Below are positions 55,581 to 64,000 of a DNA stretch of 64,000 bases, piece by piece. The first letter of the stretch is position 1; the number at the start of each line of letters is the position of its first letter. Source of the DNA: Phycisphaerales bacterium (lineage in GTDB: Bacteria > Planctomycetota > Phycisphaerae > Phycisphaerales > UBA1924); assembly GCA_040217175.1 (NCBI GenBank), contig JAVJNT010000001.1:1-64000 (forward strand), read 5' to 3'. The position numbers and the translations under genes were made by a program. A model generated the notes under the pieces. The model searched no databases, was not told the DNA's origin, and worked only from the letters and a program-made list of their open reading frames with translations.

Positions 55581-56878
55581 TGTCGCTTCGAAGCTCCAGG
55601 GTCGTGCTGGGTTCCTTGCTCGCCAGGCGTTTCCAGACCGTGACGACGACGATCACGGTCGCCATCGCCGTCGGCCTGCTGCTCACGATCCTGAGCATGC
55701 GCGACGCGACGCGGCAGACGCTCGAGCGCGGGGCCGGCAACATGCACCTGGTCGTGTCGGCCGAGCCCTCACCGCTGGTCAGCGTGCTGAACTCGGTGTT
55801 CCACGCGGGGACGCCAAGCCGCGCGATGACGTGGCTGCAAGTCATGCAACTCCAGCGCGATCCGCGCGTGGCGTTCGCGCTGCCCATCCAGCAGGGCGAT
55901 TCCTTCGAGGACTATCCCGTGACGGCGGTGCAGCCGGCGTTCTTCGAGCAGTTCAGCCCCGATGCCTCGTACGACCCGCAGCGTGACGGCCAAGACGGCC
56001 GCTGGCTCGCGGCAGAAGGCCGCCTGATCCAGGACCGTTTCGAGGTTGTCCTGGGGTCCCTGGTCGCGAAGGAGTCGGGCCTGCAGCTGGGGGACACCAT
56101 CCTCCTGACCTGCGGCCTGGCGGGCGGCGGGTTCGTGCACGACGGCTTCTCGTATGAAGTGGTGGGGGTGCTCGAGGTCAGCGGCACGCCGCACGACCGC
56201 GTGATCTTCAGCGACCTGGCGTCTGGCTGGATCATCCACGCCCAGGACAAGCGAGATCGAGAGGCCGGCGGAAGCGCCGATCGCGTGACCGAGGACGACC
56301 TGAGCGCGGCCGACCGGCTCGTGACCGGCGTGTACCTCCGGGGCGTGGTCCGTGAGGGGCGCCAGGCGAGCGCGGCGATCGCCGAGCTCGCCAGCGAACT
56401 GCGCCGCAACCCGTCCATCACCGTCGCGTCGCCGGCGTCGGAGATCGAGGCACTCTTCCGGATCGTCAACCGCGTCGATCGGTTGCTCATCGCGGTGGCG
56501 TTCGTGGTCCTGGTCTCTGGCGCGGTCTCGACCATGCTGGCGTTGTACTCATCGGGCCAGATGCGCCGGCGAGAGATCGCGACGTTCCGCGTGCTGGGTG
56601 CGAGCCGGGGCCGAATCGTCCGGTGGGTGCTGGCCGAGGCCGTGATCCTTGGTGCGACCGGGGCCGTGGTGGGCGTCGGCATGAGCGTGCTCGGCGGCCT
56701 GGCCGTGTCGTGGGGCTTGAAGGTGCAACTCGGGCTGGTGGTCGAGCCGGCGGTTTCCCTTGCGGCGTTCGGGGCCGTCGGCGCGGCGGCGGTCGTCTTA
56801 GCGGCCTTGGCGGGCGTGGCGCCGGCCGTGCTTGCCTATCGGACGCCCGTGGCGGAACACCTGCGTCCGTTGGGCTAG
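55580..56878 (+). CDS. FtsX/MacB-like permease
   Basis: The 432-residue protein has an N-terminal helix (TVTTTITVAIAVGLLLTILS), a large periplasmic domain, then three C-terminal helices with the FtsX motif MRRREIATFRVLGASRGRIV. It pairs with the ATPase whose gene overlaps its start. No LolC/E-specific feature is seen, so the exact substrate is open. The gene lies within an operon that continues to an RND pump. Confidence 0.9.
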   Translation: MSLRSSRVVLGSLLARRFQTVTTTITVAIAVGLLLTILSMRDATRQTLERGAGNMHLVVSAEPSPLVSVLNSVFHAGTPSRAMTWLQVMQLQRDPRVAFALPIQQGDSFEDYPVTAVQPAFFEQFSPDASYDPQRDGQDGRWLAAEGRLIQDRFEVVLGSLVAKESGLQLGDTILLTCGLAGGGFVHDGFSYEVVGVLEVSGTPHDRVIFSDLASGWIIHAQDKRDREAGGSADRVTEDDLSAADRLVTGVYLRGVVREGRQASAAIAELASELRRNPSITVASPASEIEALFRIVNRVDRLLIAVAFVVLVSGAVSTMLALYSSGQMRRREIATFRVLGASRGRIVRWVLAEAVILGATGAVVGVGMSVLGGLAVSWGLKVQLGLVVEPAVSLAAFGAVGAAAVVLAALAGVAPAVLAYRTPVAEHLRPLG

Positions 56879-56888
56879 CCTTCTCTCG

Positions 56889-58331
56889 ATGATGGACGGG
56901 ACAAAGCAGAGCAAGGTGCCGCCGGCGGTCTTCGTCGGTGGCTTCGTCGGATTCGTGCTCGTCGTGGTCGTGGCGCTGGCGGTCTTCGAGGCCAGCTCGA
57001 TGCCCTCGGCGGGCTCGACGGCGTCAGCCGACGCTGCTTCCGGCGAGGTCGAATCCGTGATGCCGGTCGCCAGCGTTTCGGAGGCCGCCCGTTCGGGTTC
57101 GGTCCGCGAGCAGGTCGCCCAGACCGCCGAGCACCAGGACCTCGGCCTCACGGCCATGGCGCCGCTGTACTCGCCCGCGGTCGCGAGCGTCGAGCTGTAC
57201 GCCGAGGGTGCCGAGGAGCCCCGGGTTACGGCCGGCTTCTTCGTGGGCCCGGGCCGGATCGCCGCTCCGAGGTCGTTGGTCGAAGGCGCGATCCGGGGCG
57301 AGGTGGTGCTCGACGTCGGTCGCCGTTTCGAGGTCCAGCGCATCGTCGCAGACGTTCCTGAGTTCGATCTCGTCTTGCTCACGGTCGATCTTCCGAGCGA
57401 GCTCATGCGAGGCCTGCAGACGGCCTTGCTCGAGCCCTTCCCGGAAGAGAAGCTGTTGCTCATCGGCCGCGCGATCGATCCCGGCGCCGAGAATCCGAAT
57501 CATCCGGCCGAGATCCGAGAAGTGTCCCGGGTGCGGGTCAAGGACCAGGTCGTCCGCATCGAGATGACCGAGCCGCTCGAAGAGCAGTGGCTGGGCGCTC
57601 CATTGATCAACGAGACTGGAAAGCTGGCGGCATACGTCGGCCGCGGCCCCGAGGGCGAGGTCATGGCGTTCGGTGCCGAAAAGCTTCTGCGCGTCGAGCC
57701 ACTGCCCGGTCTTTCGCTCTCGGACTGGACCGGCGGCACGAGCGTCGAGTCGACGAGGCCGCCGCCCGAGACCGAGGACTTGTGGGCGGAGATCCGCGCC
57801 TTGCCAAGGCCCGAAGGCTTCGGCGAGGCGCCAACCGAGTTCGCGAGCTTTGACGTGCGGCCGGCGAAGATCGAACGCATCGACGGCAAGCTCAGGCTCG
57901 ACGATCGGTTTACGGTGCCCGGATCTGGCACGGCGAGCGATCCGTACGTCCTGCCCTGGGCCTTGCTCATGTCGGCGGGCGAGACCTTCAATCCCGCACG
58001 CGGTCGACTCGTCCTGCCCGAGCGTGTGACGATGTTCGACGGGAAGTGGGTGCGCTTCGAGGGCAGCCTAGCGATCCCTTTCGCCGAGCGGTTTGTCAGT
58101 GAATTGCTCTTGATGCAGCACCCGTGGGATGGCTGCTGCCTTGGCGTGCCGCCGACGCCGTATGATGCCATCGAGGTCGCGCTCGCGGCGCCGATCGAGA
58201 GCCGTCCGCAGTTCGGCGTCGTGAGGGGCCGGTTGAAGGTCGATCCGTTCGTCCGTGGCAAGTGGCTCTACGGCATGTACCTGATGGAGGGGTCGTCGCT
58301 CTCGCGGAGCGACGCTTCGGAGGACGACTGA
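56889..58331 (+). CDS. membrane-anchored protein with protease-like fold and DUF3299-like end
   Basis: The 480-residue protein has one N-terminal helix (FVGGFVGFVLVVVVALAVFE). A middle domain resembles a trypsin-like beta-barrel (VTAGFFVGPGRIAAPRSLVE, VPEFDLVLLTVDLP) but no clear catalytic His-Asp-Ser triad is visible. The C-terminal domain (about 345-470) has MQHPWDGCCLGVPPTPYDAI, the hallmark of DUF3299 proteins. Starts at two adjacent ATGs are possible. It stands between the ABC permease and the RND adaptor gene, which it overlaps by one base (TGATG), so it is probably periplasmic and linked to the transport system. Confidence 0.75.
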   Translation: MMDGTKQSKVPPAVFVGGFVGFVLVVVVALAVFEASSMPSAGSTASADAASGEVESVMPVASVSEAARSGSVREQVAQTAEHQDLGLTAMAPLYSPAVASVELYAEGAEEPRVTAGFFVGPGRIAAPRSLVEGAIRGEVVLDVGRRFEVQRIVADVPEFDLVLLTVDLPSELMRGLQTALLEPFPEEKLLLIGRAIDPGAENPNHPAEIREVSRVRVKDQVVRIEMTEPLEEQWLGAPLINETGKLAAYVGRGPEGEVMAFGAEKLLRVEPLPGLSLSDWTGGTSVESTRPPPETEDLWAEIRALPRPEGFGEAPTEFASFDVRPAKIERIDGKLRLDDRFTVPGSGTASDPYVLPWALLMSAGETFNPARGRLVLPERVTMFDGKWVRFEGSLAIPFAERFVSELLLMQHPWDGCCLGVPPTPYDAIEVALAAPIESRPQFGVVRGRLKVDPFVRGKWLYGMYLMEGSSLSRSDASEDD

Positions 58332-59500
58332 TGCGACTGAATGCGGCCGCTGCGGTGGCGGTGCTGGGGGCCTTGTTTCTCATCTCGGATCGGGCCCTCG
58401 GGCAAGCCCCGCCGGCGACCGTGCGCATCGACCAGGCGCGAAGCGAACCGCTCGAGACCTGGCGTGAGTCGACCGGAGAGATCCGTGCGTCACGGCGCAG
58501 CGTGCTGGCGGCCGAGGAGGAGGGCCTGGTCGCCGAGGTGCTCGTGCGTGAGGGCGATCGGGTCGAGGCAGGGCAGGTCATCGCGCGGATCGATGACCAG
58601 CGTGCCACGCTCGAACTGCGAAGAGCCGAAGCGTTCCTCGAGAGCGTGAAGGCGGTCGAGGCCGAGCGCGAGGCGCTCGTCGACAATGCACGTCGGGATC
58701 TGGAACGCGTCCAGCAGACGTTCGACCGTGGCGGCGGCAACGAGCGCGAGATCGACCAGGCACGCACCGATTTGCGCGCGGCCGAGGCGCGTCTGGCGGC
58801 GTCCCGCGCCGATGTGGTGCTCAACGGCGTGCTCGTCGACCTGGCCAAGACGCGGGTCGAGGACATGATCGTGCGGGCGCCCTTCAGCGGCCGCATCGTC
58901 CGCCGCAACGCCGAGGCCGGCCAGTGGCTGGGCGCAGGCGATCCGGTTGCCGAACTCGTATCGCTCGAGACCGTGGAGGCGTGGATCGACGTGCCCGAGC
59001 GGTTGATCGGACGGCTGACGCAGGACGATGGCCGCGTGCGGGTCCGCGTTACCGCAACTGGCGACGAGGTCGAGGCCGAGCGGTACACGATCGTGCCCGA
59101 CGCCGACACGCGCAGCCGCCTGTTCCCCGTCCGCGTCGTGCTAGCCAACGAGCAAGAGCGATTCCGGCCGGGCATGAGCGTCATCGGGCTGACGCCTACT
59201 GGCGTGACCGAAGCGACGCTGACGGTGCACAAGGACGCCATGCTGCGAGACGACGCGGGCGAGTACGTGTACTTCGCCGTGCCGGGCCAGGGCGGCGGGT
59301 TCGCCGCGGCTCCGGCCCGGGTAACGCGGCTGTTCGCTTCTGGCGAGCGCGTCGCCATTCGCGCGAATGCCATGCCGCCGGGCGCGATGGTGGTGATCGA
59401 GGGGAACGAGCGCATGTTCCCGATGCAGCCGCTGAACATCCTGAACATGCCCGCCGACCAGCAGCCGGCGCAGGGCGCAGGCTCCGGCGGGAGGGGCTGA
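58331..59500 (+). CDS. RND efflux periplasmic adaptor
   Basis: The 389-residue protein has a signal peptide (VAVLGALFLISDRALGQA), the lipoyl half VAEVLVREGDRVEAGQVIAR, a long helical hairpin with EREALVDNARRDLERVQQTF, the second lipoyl half APFSGRIVRRNAEAGQWL, and beta-barrel domains. It is the membrane fusion protein of the next gene. It lacks a lipobox, unlike the first adaptor. The ATG overlaps the previous stop by one base. Confidence 0.9.
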   Translation: MRLNAAAAVAVLGALFLISDRALGQAPPATVRIDQARSEPLETWRESTGEIRASRRSVLAAEEEGLVAEVLVREGDRVEAGQVIARIDDQRATLELRRAEAFLESVKAVEAEREALVDNARRDLERVQQTFDRGGGNEREIDQARTDLRAAEARLAASRADVVLNGVLVDLAKTRVEDMIVRAPFSGRIVRRNAEAGQWLGAGDPVAELVSLETVEAWIDVPERLIGRLTQDDGRVRVRVTATGDEVEAERYTIVPDADTRSRLFPVRVVLANEQERFRPGMSVIGLTPTGVTEATLTVHKDAMLRDDAGEYVYFAVPGQGGGFAAAPARVTRLFASGERVAIRANAMPPGAMVVIEGNERMFPMQPLNILNMPADQQPAQGAGSGGRG

Positions 59501-59503
59501 CCG

Positions 59504-62500
59504 GTGGACCTCGTTCGACTCGCGATCCAGCGACCCGTGGGCGTGGTCGTCGCCGTGCTCATCGTGGTGATGTTCGGGCTCATCGGCGTGGGCGCCATTC
59601 CCATTCAGCTCACGCCGACGGTCGATCGGCCGGTGATTACCGTTTCGACGTTCTGGCCGGGCCGAAGCCCGCAGGAGGTCGTCGACGAGATCACCAAGGA
59701 GCAGGAAGAGCAGCTCAAGAACGTCTCGAACCTCAAGTCGATGCGCTCCACGAGCAGCGAGGGCTCGGCGTCGGTGACGCTCGAGTTCTTCATCGGCTCT
59801 GACATCGACCGCGCGCTCCAAGAGGTCTCCGACGCCTTGCGGCAGGTGCCCGACTACCCCGAAGAGGTCGACGAGCCGATCATCGCCGATACGAGTGGCG
59901 GGCCCGAGAACGCGATCGCCTGGATCATCATCGACATCGATCCCGAGCACCTGGACGAGTTCGGCGACTTCGACATCACGACGCTCTTTGATCCGGTGGA
60001 TCGCGAGATCCGCCCGTTCCTCGAGCGTGTCGGCGGCGTGGCCGAGGTCAACGTCTATGGCGGGCGCGAGCGCGAGGTCCGCGTACTGCTCGATCCCTAC
60101 GCCATGGCCCAGCGCGGGCTCAACCACGTCGACGTGTTCGACGCCCTTCGCGGCGAGAACCGAAACGTGTCGGCCGGCACGCTGGCCGAGGGCAAGCGCG
60201 ACTACCGCGTTCGCGTCGTCGGCCAGTTCAGCGACACCCAGCAGGTGCTCGACACCATCGTCGCCTATCGCGATGGCAAGCCCGTGTACCTGCGGGACAT
60301 CGGCACGGTCGAGCTCAGCCACGAGAAGGCCCGCGGCTTCGTGCGGTCGCTCGGGCAGCCGTGCCTGGCGATCAACGCGTTGCGGCAGACCGACGCCAAC
60401 GTCGTCGAGGTCATGGCCGACATGCGCGAGCAGCTCGACCAGATCCGCCAGGACATCCTGCCGAACCTGCATCCCGAGGTTGGTCCCTACCTGCGGATGC
60501 GGCAGGTCTACGACGAGACGACGTACATCAGTTCGGCCATCGACCTCGTGCTGGAGAACCTTTGGATCGGCGGCATCCTCGCGGGCGTCGTGCTGCTGGT
60601 CTTCCTGCGCAGCGTGCCCGCGACGCTCGTGATCGCGGTGGCCATCCCCATCTCGATCATCGGCACGTTCCTGGTCTTGCTCGGGCTGGGGCGCACGCTC
60701 AACGTCGTCTCGCTGGCGGGGCTGGCGTTCGCCGTGGGCATGGTGGTCGACAACGCCATCGTGGTGCTGGAGAACATCGACCGCCACCGCGCGATGGGCA
60801 AGAAGCCGGCGATCGCGGCCTACGACGGTGCGCGCGAGGTCTGGGGCGCGGTGCTCGCCTCCACGCTCACAACCGTGGTCGTGTTCGTGCCCATCCTGAC
60901 CATCCAGGAAGAAGCCGGCCAGCTCTTCCGCGACATCTCGCTGGCCATCGTCGGCGCGGTCTCGCTCTCGCTCATCGTCTCGCTCACGGTCATCCCCTCA
61001 GCGAGCGCCGCCATCCTGGGCGAGCCCAGCAAGCCCAAGACCAAGGCGGGCCGGGCGCTCCGTTCGCTCGGCGGGCTCGCGACGCTCGGCAACGCGGCGT
61101 CCGAGGGCTTCGGCCGGGCCATCCGGTGGCTCATGGGAACGTGGCGCGGCGCCACGCTGCGGCCGCTGGCGATCATCGTCCTGACGGCCGCGAGCCTGCT
61201 TCTGTCGTGGGTGCTCATGCCGCCGCTCGACTACCTGCCCGCGGGCAATCGCAACCTCGTCTTCGGTGGGCTGCTGTTGCCGCCGGGCCTGAGCGTGGAA
61301 GCGCGCACCGAGCTGGCCGAGCGCATGGAGGCCCAGGTCGGTCCGTACACGACGCAAGAGCTCGGCAGCGACGACGCATCGCAGCTCGCCAGCATCCCGT
61401 ACGGCTTTGCGCCCGACCCGGTGACCGGCCAGATGCCCGCGTATGAACCGGTGGCGATCGAGAACTTCTTCATCGGCGCCTTCGGCACCTCGATGTTCGC
61501 CGGCGCGACCAGCGCAGACGAGCGTGTCGTCATCCCCGTCGGCCAGATCCTGACCAACAGCTTCAACCAGCTCAACAGCGACATCTTCGGCGGCGCGAGC
61601 CAGGCGTCGCTCTTCGGGGGGGGCATCCGCGGCGGCGGCACCATCGACATCGAGATCAGCGGGCCCAACCTCGCCAAGGTCAACGCCGTCGCCCAGCAGG
61701 CCTTCTTCGCGGCGGCGGGCACGTACGGCTACGGCCGCGTCCAGCCCAGCCCGGCCAACTTCAGCCTCGAGCAGCCCGAGGTCCGCGCCGAGATCAACTC
61801 GGTGGGCCGAGACCTGGGCCTGACCACCGAGGGCGTGGGCCTGGCCGTGCGCGGGCTCTTCGACGGCATCTTCGTGGGCGACTACCAGCTCGACGGCGAG
61901 AAGGTCGACCTGGTCATGCTGCCCTTCGGCGGCCGGCTCGAGTACCTGGAGAAGATGCTGAGCATCCCGATCGCCACGCCGGCCGGCCCGGTCGTGCCCA
62001 TCGACAGCGTGGTCGACGTCAAGCGTGGCCTGGCGCCCCAGGAGATCAGCCGCGTCGAAGAACTGCCCAGCGTCACCATCAACGTGCGCCCGCCCGAGGG
62101 CGTGCCGGTCGCGCAGGTCAAGGACGAGATCCGCCAGAACATCATTACGCCGCTGCGCGAGAGCGGGCAGATCGACTCGACCATGCGCATCTGCCTGGAG
62201 GGCACGGCCGCGAAGCTCGACGAGGTGCAGCAGGCGATGTTCGGCGTGGGGCTCGACGACGCCGGCGGAGCATCGGGCGGCGCCGGGTCGCGGCCGCTGT
62301 GGCTGTTCGGCTGGGCGGCCCAGGCGGGCGGGCTGGCGCTCGCGCTGGTCACGATGGTCGTGGCGGTGCGCCGCAAGAAGTTCTTCTACGCCTACGGCGC
62401 GCTCGGCCTGCTCCTGGTCGGCGGCATCCTGCTCATGCTCTTCGGCGGCTTGGCGGCCAACCCCGGCCTGCTGACCGCCCGCTTCGTGTGGGCGCTCGCG

Positions 62501-63091
62501 GTGGTGTACCTGCTGATGTGCGCGCTCTTCGAGAGCTTCCTGTACCCGCTGGTCATCATGTTCACGGTGCCGCTGGCGATCGTGGGCGGGTTCGCCGCGC
62601 TGGCGTGGGTGCATGCGGTGTCGGCCGCCGACCCGACCATCGCCCCGCAGAACCTGGACGTGCTCACGATCCTCGGCTTCGTGATCCTGGTTGGCATCGT
62701 GGTGAACAACGCGATCCTGATCGTGCACCAGAGCCGCAACTTCATGGAGAAGGATCCGCTCACCGATCCCGACGTCGACGTCGACCACGCCCACGAGGCG
62801 ATCGCCCGCGCCACCACCAGCCGCATCCGCCCGATCTTCATGGGCACGATGACGAGCGTCGGCGGCATGCTGCCCCTGGTGCTGTTCCCAGGCGCGGGCT
62901 CGGAGATGTACCGAGGCTTGGGTTCGGTCGTCGTCGGCGGCCTGCTGGTCAGCACGTTCTTCACGCTCCTGCTGACGCCGCTCTTGTTCAGCCTGGTGGT
63001 CGACATGCGCGTCGCCGCCCGCCGTGCGCTGGCGCGGAGTCGCCGGGCGGACGAGGCTCCGGCCCCGGCCACCGCACCACAGCCCGCGTAA
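59504..63091 (+). CDS. RND efflux permease with extra transmembrane insertion
   Basis: The 1195-residue protein has the RND layout and signatures (FWPGRSPQEVVDEITK, GLAFAVGMVVDNAIVVLENI, and FVILVGIVVNNAILIVHQSR). The GTG start follows the adaptor stop by three bases. It is about 150 residues longer than usual. Part of the extra length (about 925-985) adds two hydrophobic segments (WLFGWAAQAGGLALALVTMV, YGALGLLLVGGILLMLFGG) just before the VYLLMCALFESFLYPLVIM helix. A Gly/Ser-rich linker, DDAGGASGGAGS, precedes them. It should pump with the adaptor upstream; no outer membrane factor gene is adjacent. Confidence 0.92.
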   Translation: MDLVRLAIQRPVGVVVAVLIVVMFGLIGVGAIPIQLTPTVDRPVITVSTFWPGRSPQEVVDEITKEQEEQLKNVSNLKSMRSTSSEGSASVTLEFFIGSDIDRALQEVSDALRQVPDYPEEVDEPIIADTSGGPENAIAWIIIDIDPEHLDEFGDFDITTLFDPVDREIRPFLERVGGVAEVNVYGGREREVRVLLDPYAMAQRGLNHVDVFDALRGENRNVSAGTLAEGKRDYRVRVVGQFSDTQQVLDTIVAYRDGKPVYLRDIGTVELSHEKARGFVRSLGQPCLAINALRQTDANVVEVMADMREQLDQIRQDILPNLHPEVGPYLRMRQVYDETTYISSAIDLVLENLWIGGILAGVVLLVFLRSVPATLVIAVAIPISIIGTFLVLLGLGRTLNVVSLAGLAFAVGMVVDNAIVVLENIDRHRAMGKKPAIAAYDGAREVWGAVLASTLTTVVVFVPILTIQEEAGQLFRDISLAIVGAVSLSLIVSLTVIPSASAAILGEPSKPKTKAGRALRSLGGLATLGNAASEGFGRAIRWLMGTWRGATLRPLAIIVLTAASLLLSWVLMPPLDYLPAGNRNLVFGGLLLPPGLSVEARTELAERMEAQVGPYTTQELGSDDASQLASIPYGFAPDPVTGQMPAYEPVAIENFFIGAFGTSMFAGATSADERVVIPVGQILTNSFNQLNSDIFGGASQASLFGGGIRGGGTIDIEISGPNLAKVNAVAQQAFFAAAGTYGYGRVQPSPANFSLEQPEVRAEINSVGRDLGLTTEGVGLAVRGLFDGIFVGDYQLDGEKVDLVMLPFGGRLEYLEKMLSIPIATPAGPVVPIDSVVDVKRGLAPQEISRVEELPSVTINVRPPEGVPVAQVKDEIRQNIITPLRESGQIDSTMRICLEGTAAKLDEVQQAMFGVGLDDAGGASGGAGSRPLWLFGWAAQAGGLALALVTMVVAVRRKKFFYAYGALGLLLVGGILLMLFGGLAANPGLLTARFVWALAVVYLLMCALFESFLYPLVIMFTVPLAIVGGFAALAWVHAVSAADPTIAPQNLDVLTILGFVILVGIVVNNAILIVHQSRNFMEKDPLTDPDVDVDHAHEAIARATTSRIRPIFMGTMTSVGGMLPLVLFPGAGSEMYRGLGSVVVGGLLVSTFFTLLLTPLLFSLVVDMRVAARRALARSRRADEAPAPATAPQPA

Positions 63092-63130
63092 GTCGATCCG
63101 CGTGTTGCGGGGCGGGCCAAGGATGTCCCC

Positions 63131-64000
63131 GTGCGACGCTTCGCGTTCATGCTGGCCCTGCTGCTCGCCCTCGGCCTGAGCACGAGCGTGCTGGTCGCGT
63201 GGGCGGGCGCCCTGGTCGATCGCTCGGCGTGGCCGGACACGCCGCTGACCGGCGAGCCAGTTGGCAGCCGGACCGAGATGCGGGGATGGCTGGTCGAAGC
63301 GGGACGCGACCGGACGCTTTCGTGGCAGACGTTCGACGCCCTGGACCTGTGGGACGAGCCGCCGGATCTCGACACGCCCACGAACCTTCCCGCGTGGAGC
63401 GTGGGGCACGACCTCGCCGACCAGCCCGGGCCGTTCGCGCCGGCGCGGCAGCGGACGTTCGACGAGGCGTGGGAGGTGAGCGCCGGGTGGCCGATGCGGT
63501 GCGTCCGCGCGGTGCGCACGGCGGGGCCGACCGAGTACGCGCTGCCCGGCGAGTTCGTGCGCGGGGGGTTCGCGGCGATGGCGGTCGACTGGCCGGCTGC
63601 CACGGGTGCCGTCGAGGGTGCCGATCAGATCCGGTTCGACCCGTGGCCGGTGGGGCCGTTCGCGGCGATCGTGCCGCTGCGGCCGATGCCGGTTGGGCTC
63701 TTCGTGAACACGCTCGTATTCGCACTCGCGTGGTCCATCCTGCTGCTGCCGCTGTGCGCCCTGCGTCCGCTGCGTCGCCGCCGCCGCAGGAAGCGAGGCC
63801 GCTGCGTCCGATGCGGGCACGACCGCGATGGCCTGCCGGAGGGTGCGCCGTGTACCGAGTGCGGGCATGATCCCGCCGCGCGCTCGACGGTCCTCGAGCT
63901 GCTCGCCGCGCGCGCCCCGGCGCTCGGCGCCGCGCTCGCGCTCGTCCTGGTTGCCGGCGCCAGCGCCGTGCTGCTGACGCACCGGTGGATGGCCGTCGAC
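63131..64000 (+). CDS. membrane protein with zinc ribbon (3' partial)
   Basis: A GTG at 63131, seven bases after AAGGA, opens a frame that runs to the window end without a stop (290 codons). It has an N-terminal hydrophobic segment (MLALLLALGLSTSVLVAWAG), a hydrophilic middle, a second segment (VNTLVFALAWSILLLPLCAL) followed by an Arg-rich stretch, and the zinc ribbon CVRCGHDRDGLPEGAPCTECGH. A third segment begins before the end. This ribbon after a membrane helix is common in planctomycete membrane proteins of unknown role. Confidence 0.8.
   Translation, partial: MRRFAFMLALLLALGLSTSVLVAWAGALVDRSAWPDTPLTGEPVGSRTEMRGWLVEAGRDRTLSWQTFDALDLWDEPPDLDTPTNLPAWSVGHDLADQPGPFAPARQRTFDEAWEVSAGWPMRCVRAVRTAGPTEYALPGEFVRGGFAAMAVDWPAATGAVEGADQIRFDPWPVGPFAAIVPLRPMPVGLFVNTLVFALAWSILLLPLCALRPLRRRRRRKRGRCVRCGHDRDGLPEGAPCTECGHDPAARSTVLELLAARAPALGAALALVLVAGASAVLLTHRWMAVD

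Noticed and set aside
60998-63982. A 994-codon open frame on the minus strand
   Set aside because: It lies opposite the RND permease, has highly repetitive Arg/His/Glu-rich sequence and no domain; it is a GC-rich shadow.

Overview
The window is GC-rich chromosomal DNA from a bacterium that I place in the Planctomycetota, most likely class Phycisphaerae. This rests on several traits: a dockerin-like module built around the motif LTIFDFLxFQN on secreted proteins; an EF-Tu whose switch I lacks the usual RGITI motif; a ribosomal gene order without rpmD, adk, infA or rpsD; and a membrane protein with a paired CxxCGH/CxxCGH zinc ribbon. The assignment is inference, because no 16S gene is present.

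Layout. 1-4782: envelope and secreted proteins (FG-GAP repeat protein cut by the window start, a small membrane protein, a PfpI-like lipoprotein, a PD40 propeller protein, a secreted amidohydrolase). 4783-5407: no gene, but a decayed tRNA-Gly-like sequence. 5408-18044: nine genes on the minus strand, almost all overlapping by a few bases. They encode a tripartite RND efflux pump (adaptor, permease, NodT-type outer membrane factor), a K+ channel-like protein, two alpha/beta-hydrolase-fold proteins, a small membrane protein, a hybrid sensor kinase and a response regulator with an RsbU-type phosphatase output. A divergent TolB/TPR regulator (18202-19809) faces the cluster across a promoter and a palindromic site. 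An intact tRNA-Gly(CCC) at 20000-20070 lies on the other side, so the block looks like a tRNA-flanked accessory island.

20119-22713: ruvB and a secreted protein. 22831-38989: one long ribosomal block (S10-spc-alpha) from rpsJ to rplQ, with secY, map and rpoA. It has structured gaps: two hairpins between rplC and rplD, a candidate promoter before rpmJ and a terminator-like hairpin before rplQ. L22 carries an N-terminal helix-turn-helix-like domain. S14, L36 and (downstream) L33 lack the usual zinc cysteines, and the next gene, folE2, encodes the GTP cyclohydrolase type that does not depend on zinc.

39067-46847: folE2, membrane proteins, a HEAT-repeat protein and an MsbA-like ABC exporter that may be translated leaderless. 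46927-48762: tRNA-Thr, tuf, rpmG and a strong terminator. 48911-50356: a tiny Cys/His-rich membrane protein and an FAD oxidoreductase ending at a terminator. 50452-54868: two tandem paralogous secreted hydrolases with dockerin-like N-termini. 54894-63091: an operon with LolD/MacB-like ATPase, FtsX-like permease, a protease-fold plus DUF3299-like protein, and a second RND adaptor/permease pair. A membrane protein with a zinc ribbon starts at 63131 and runs off the end.
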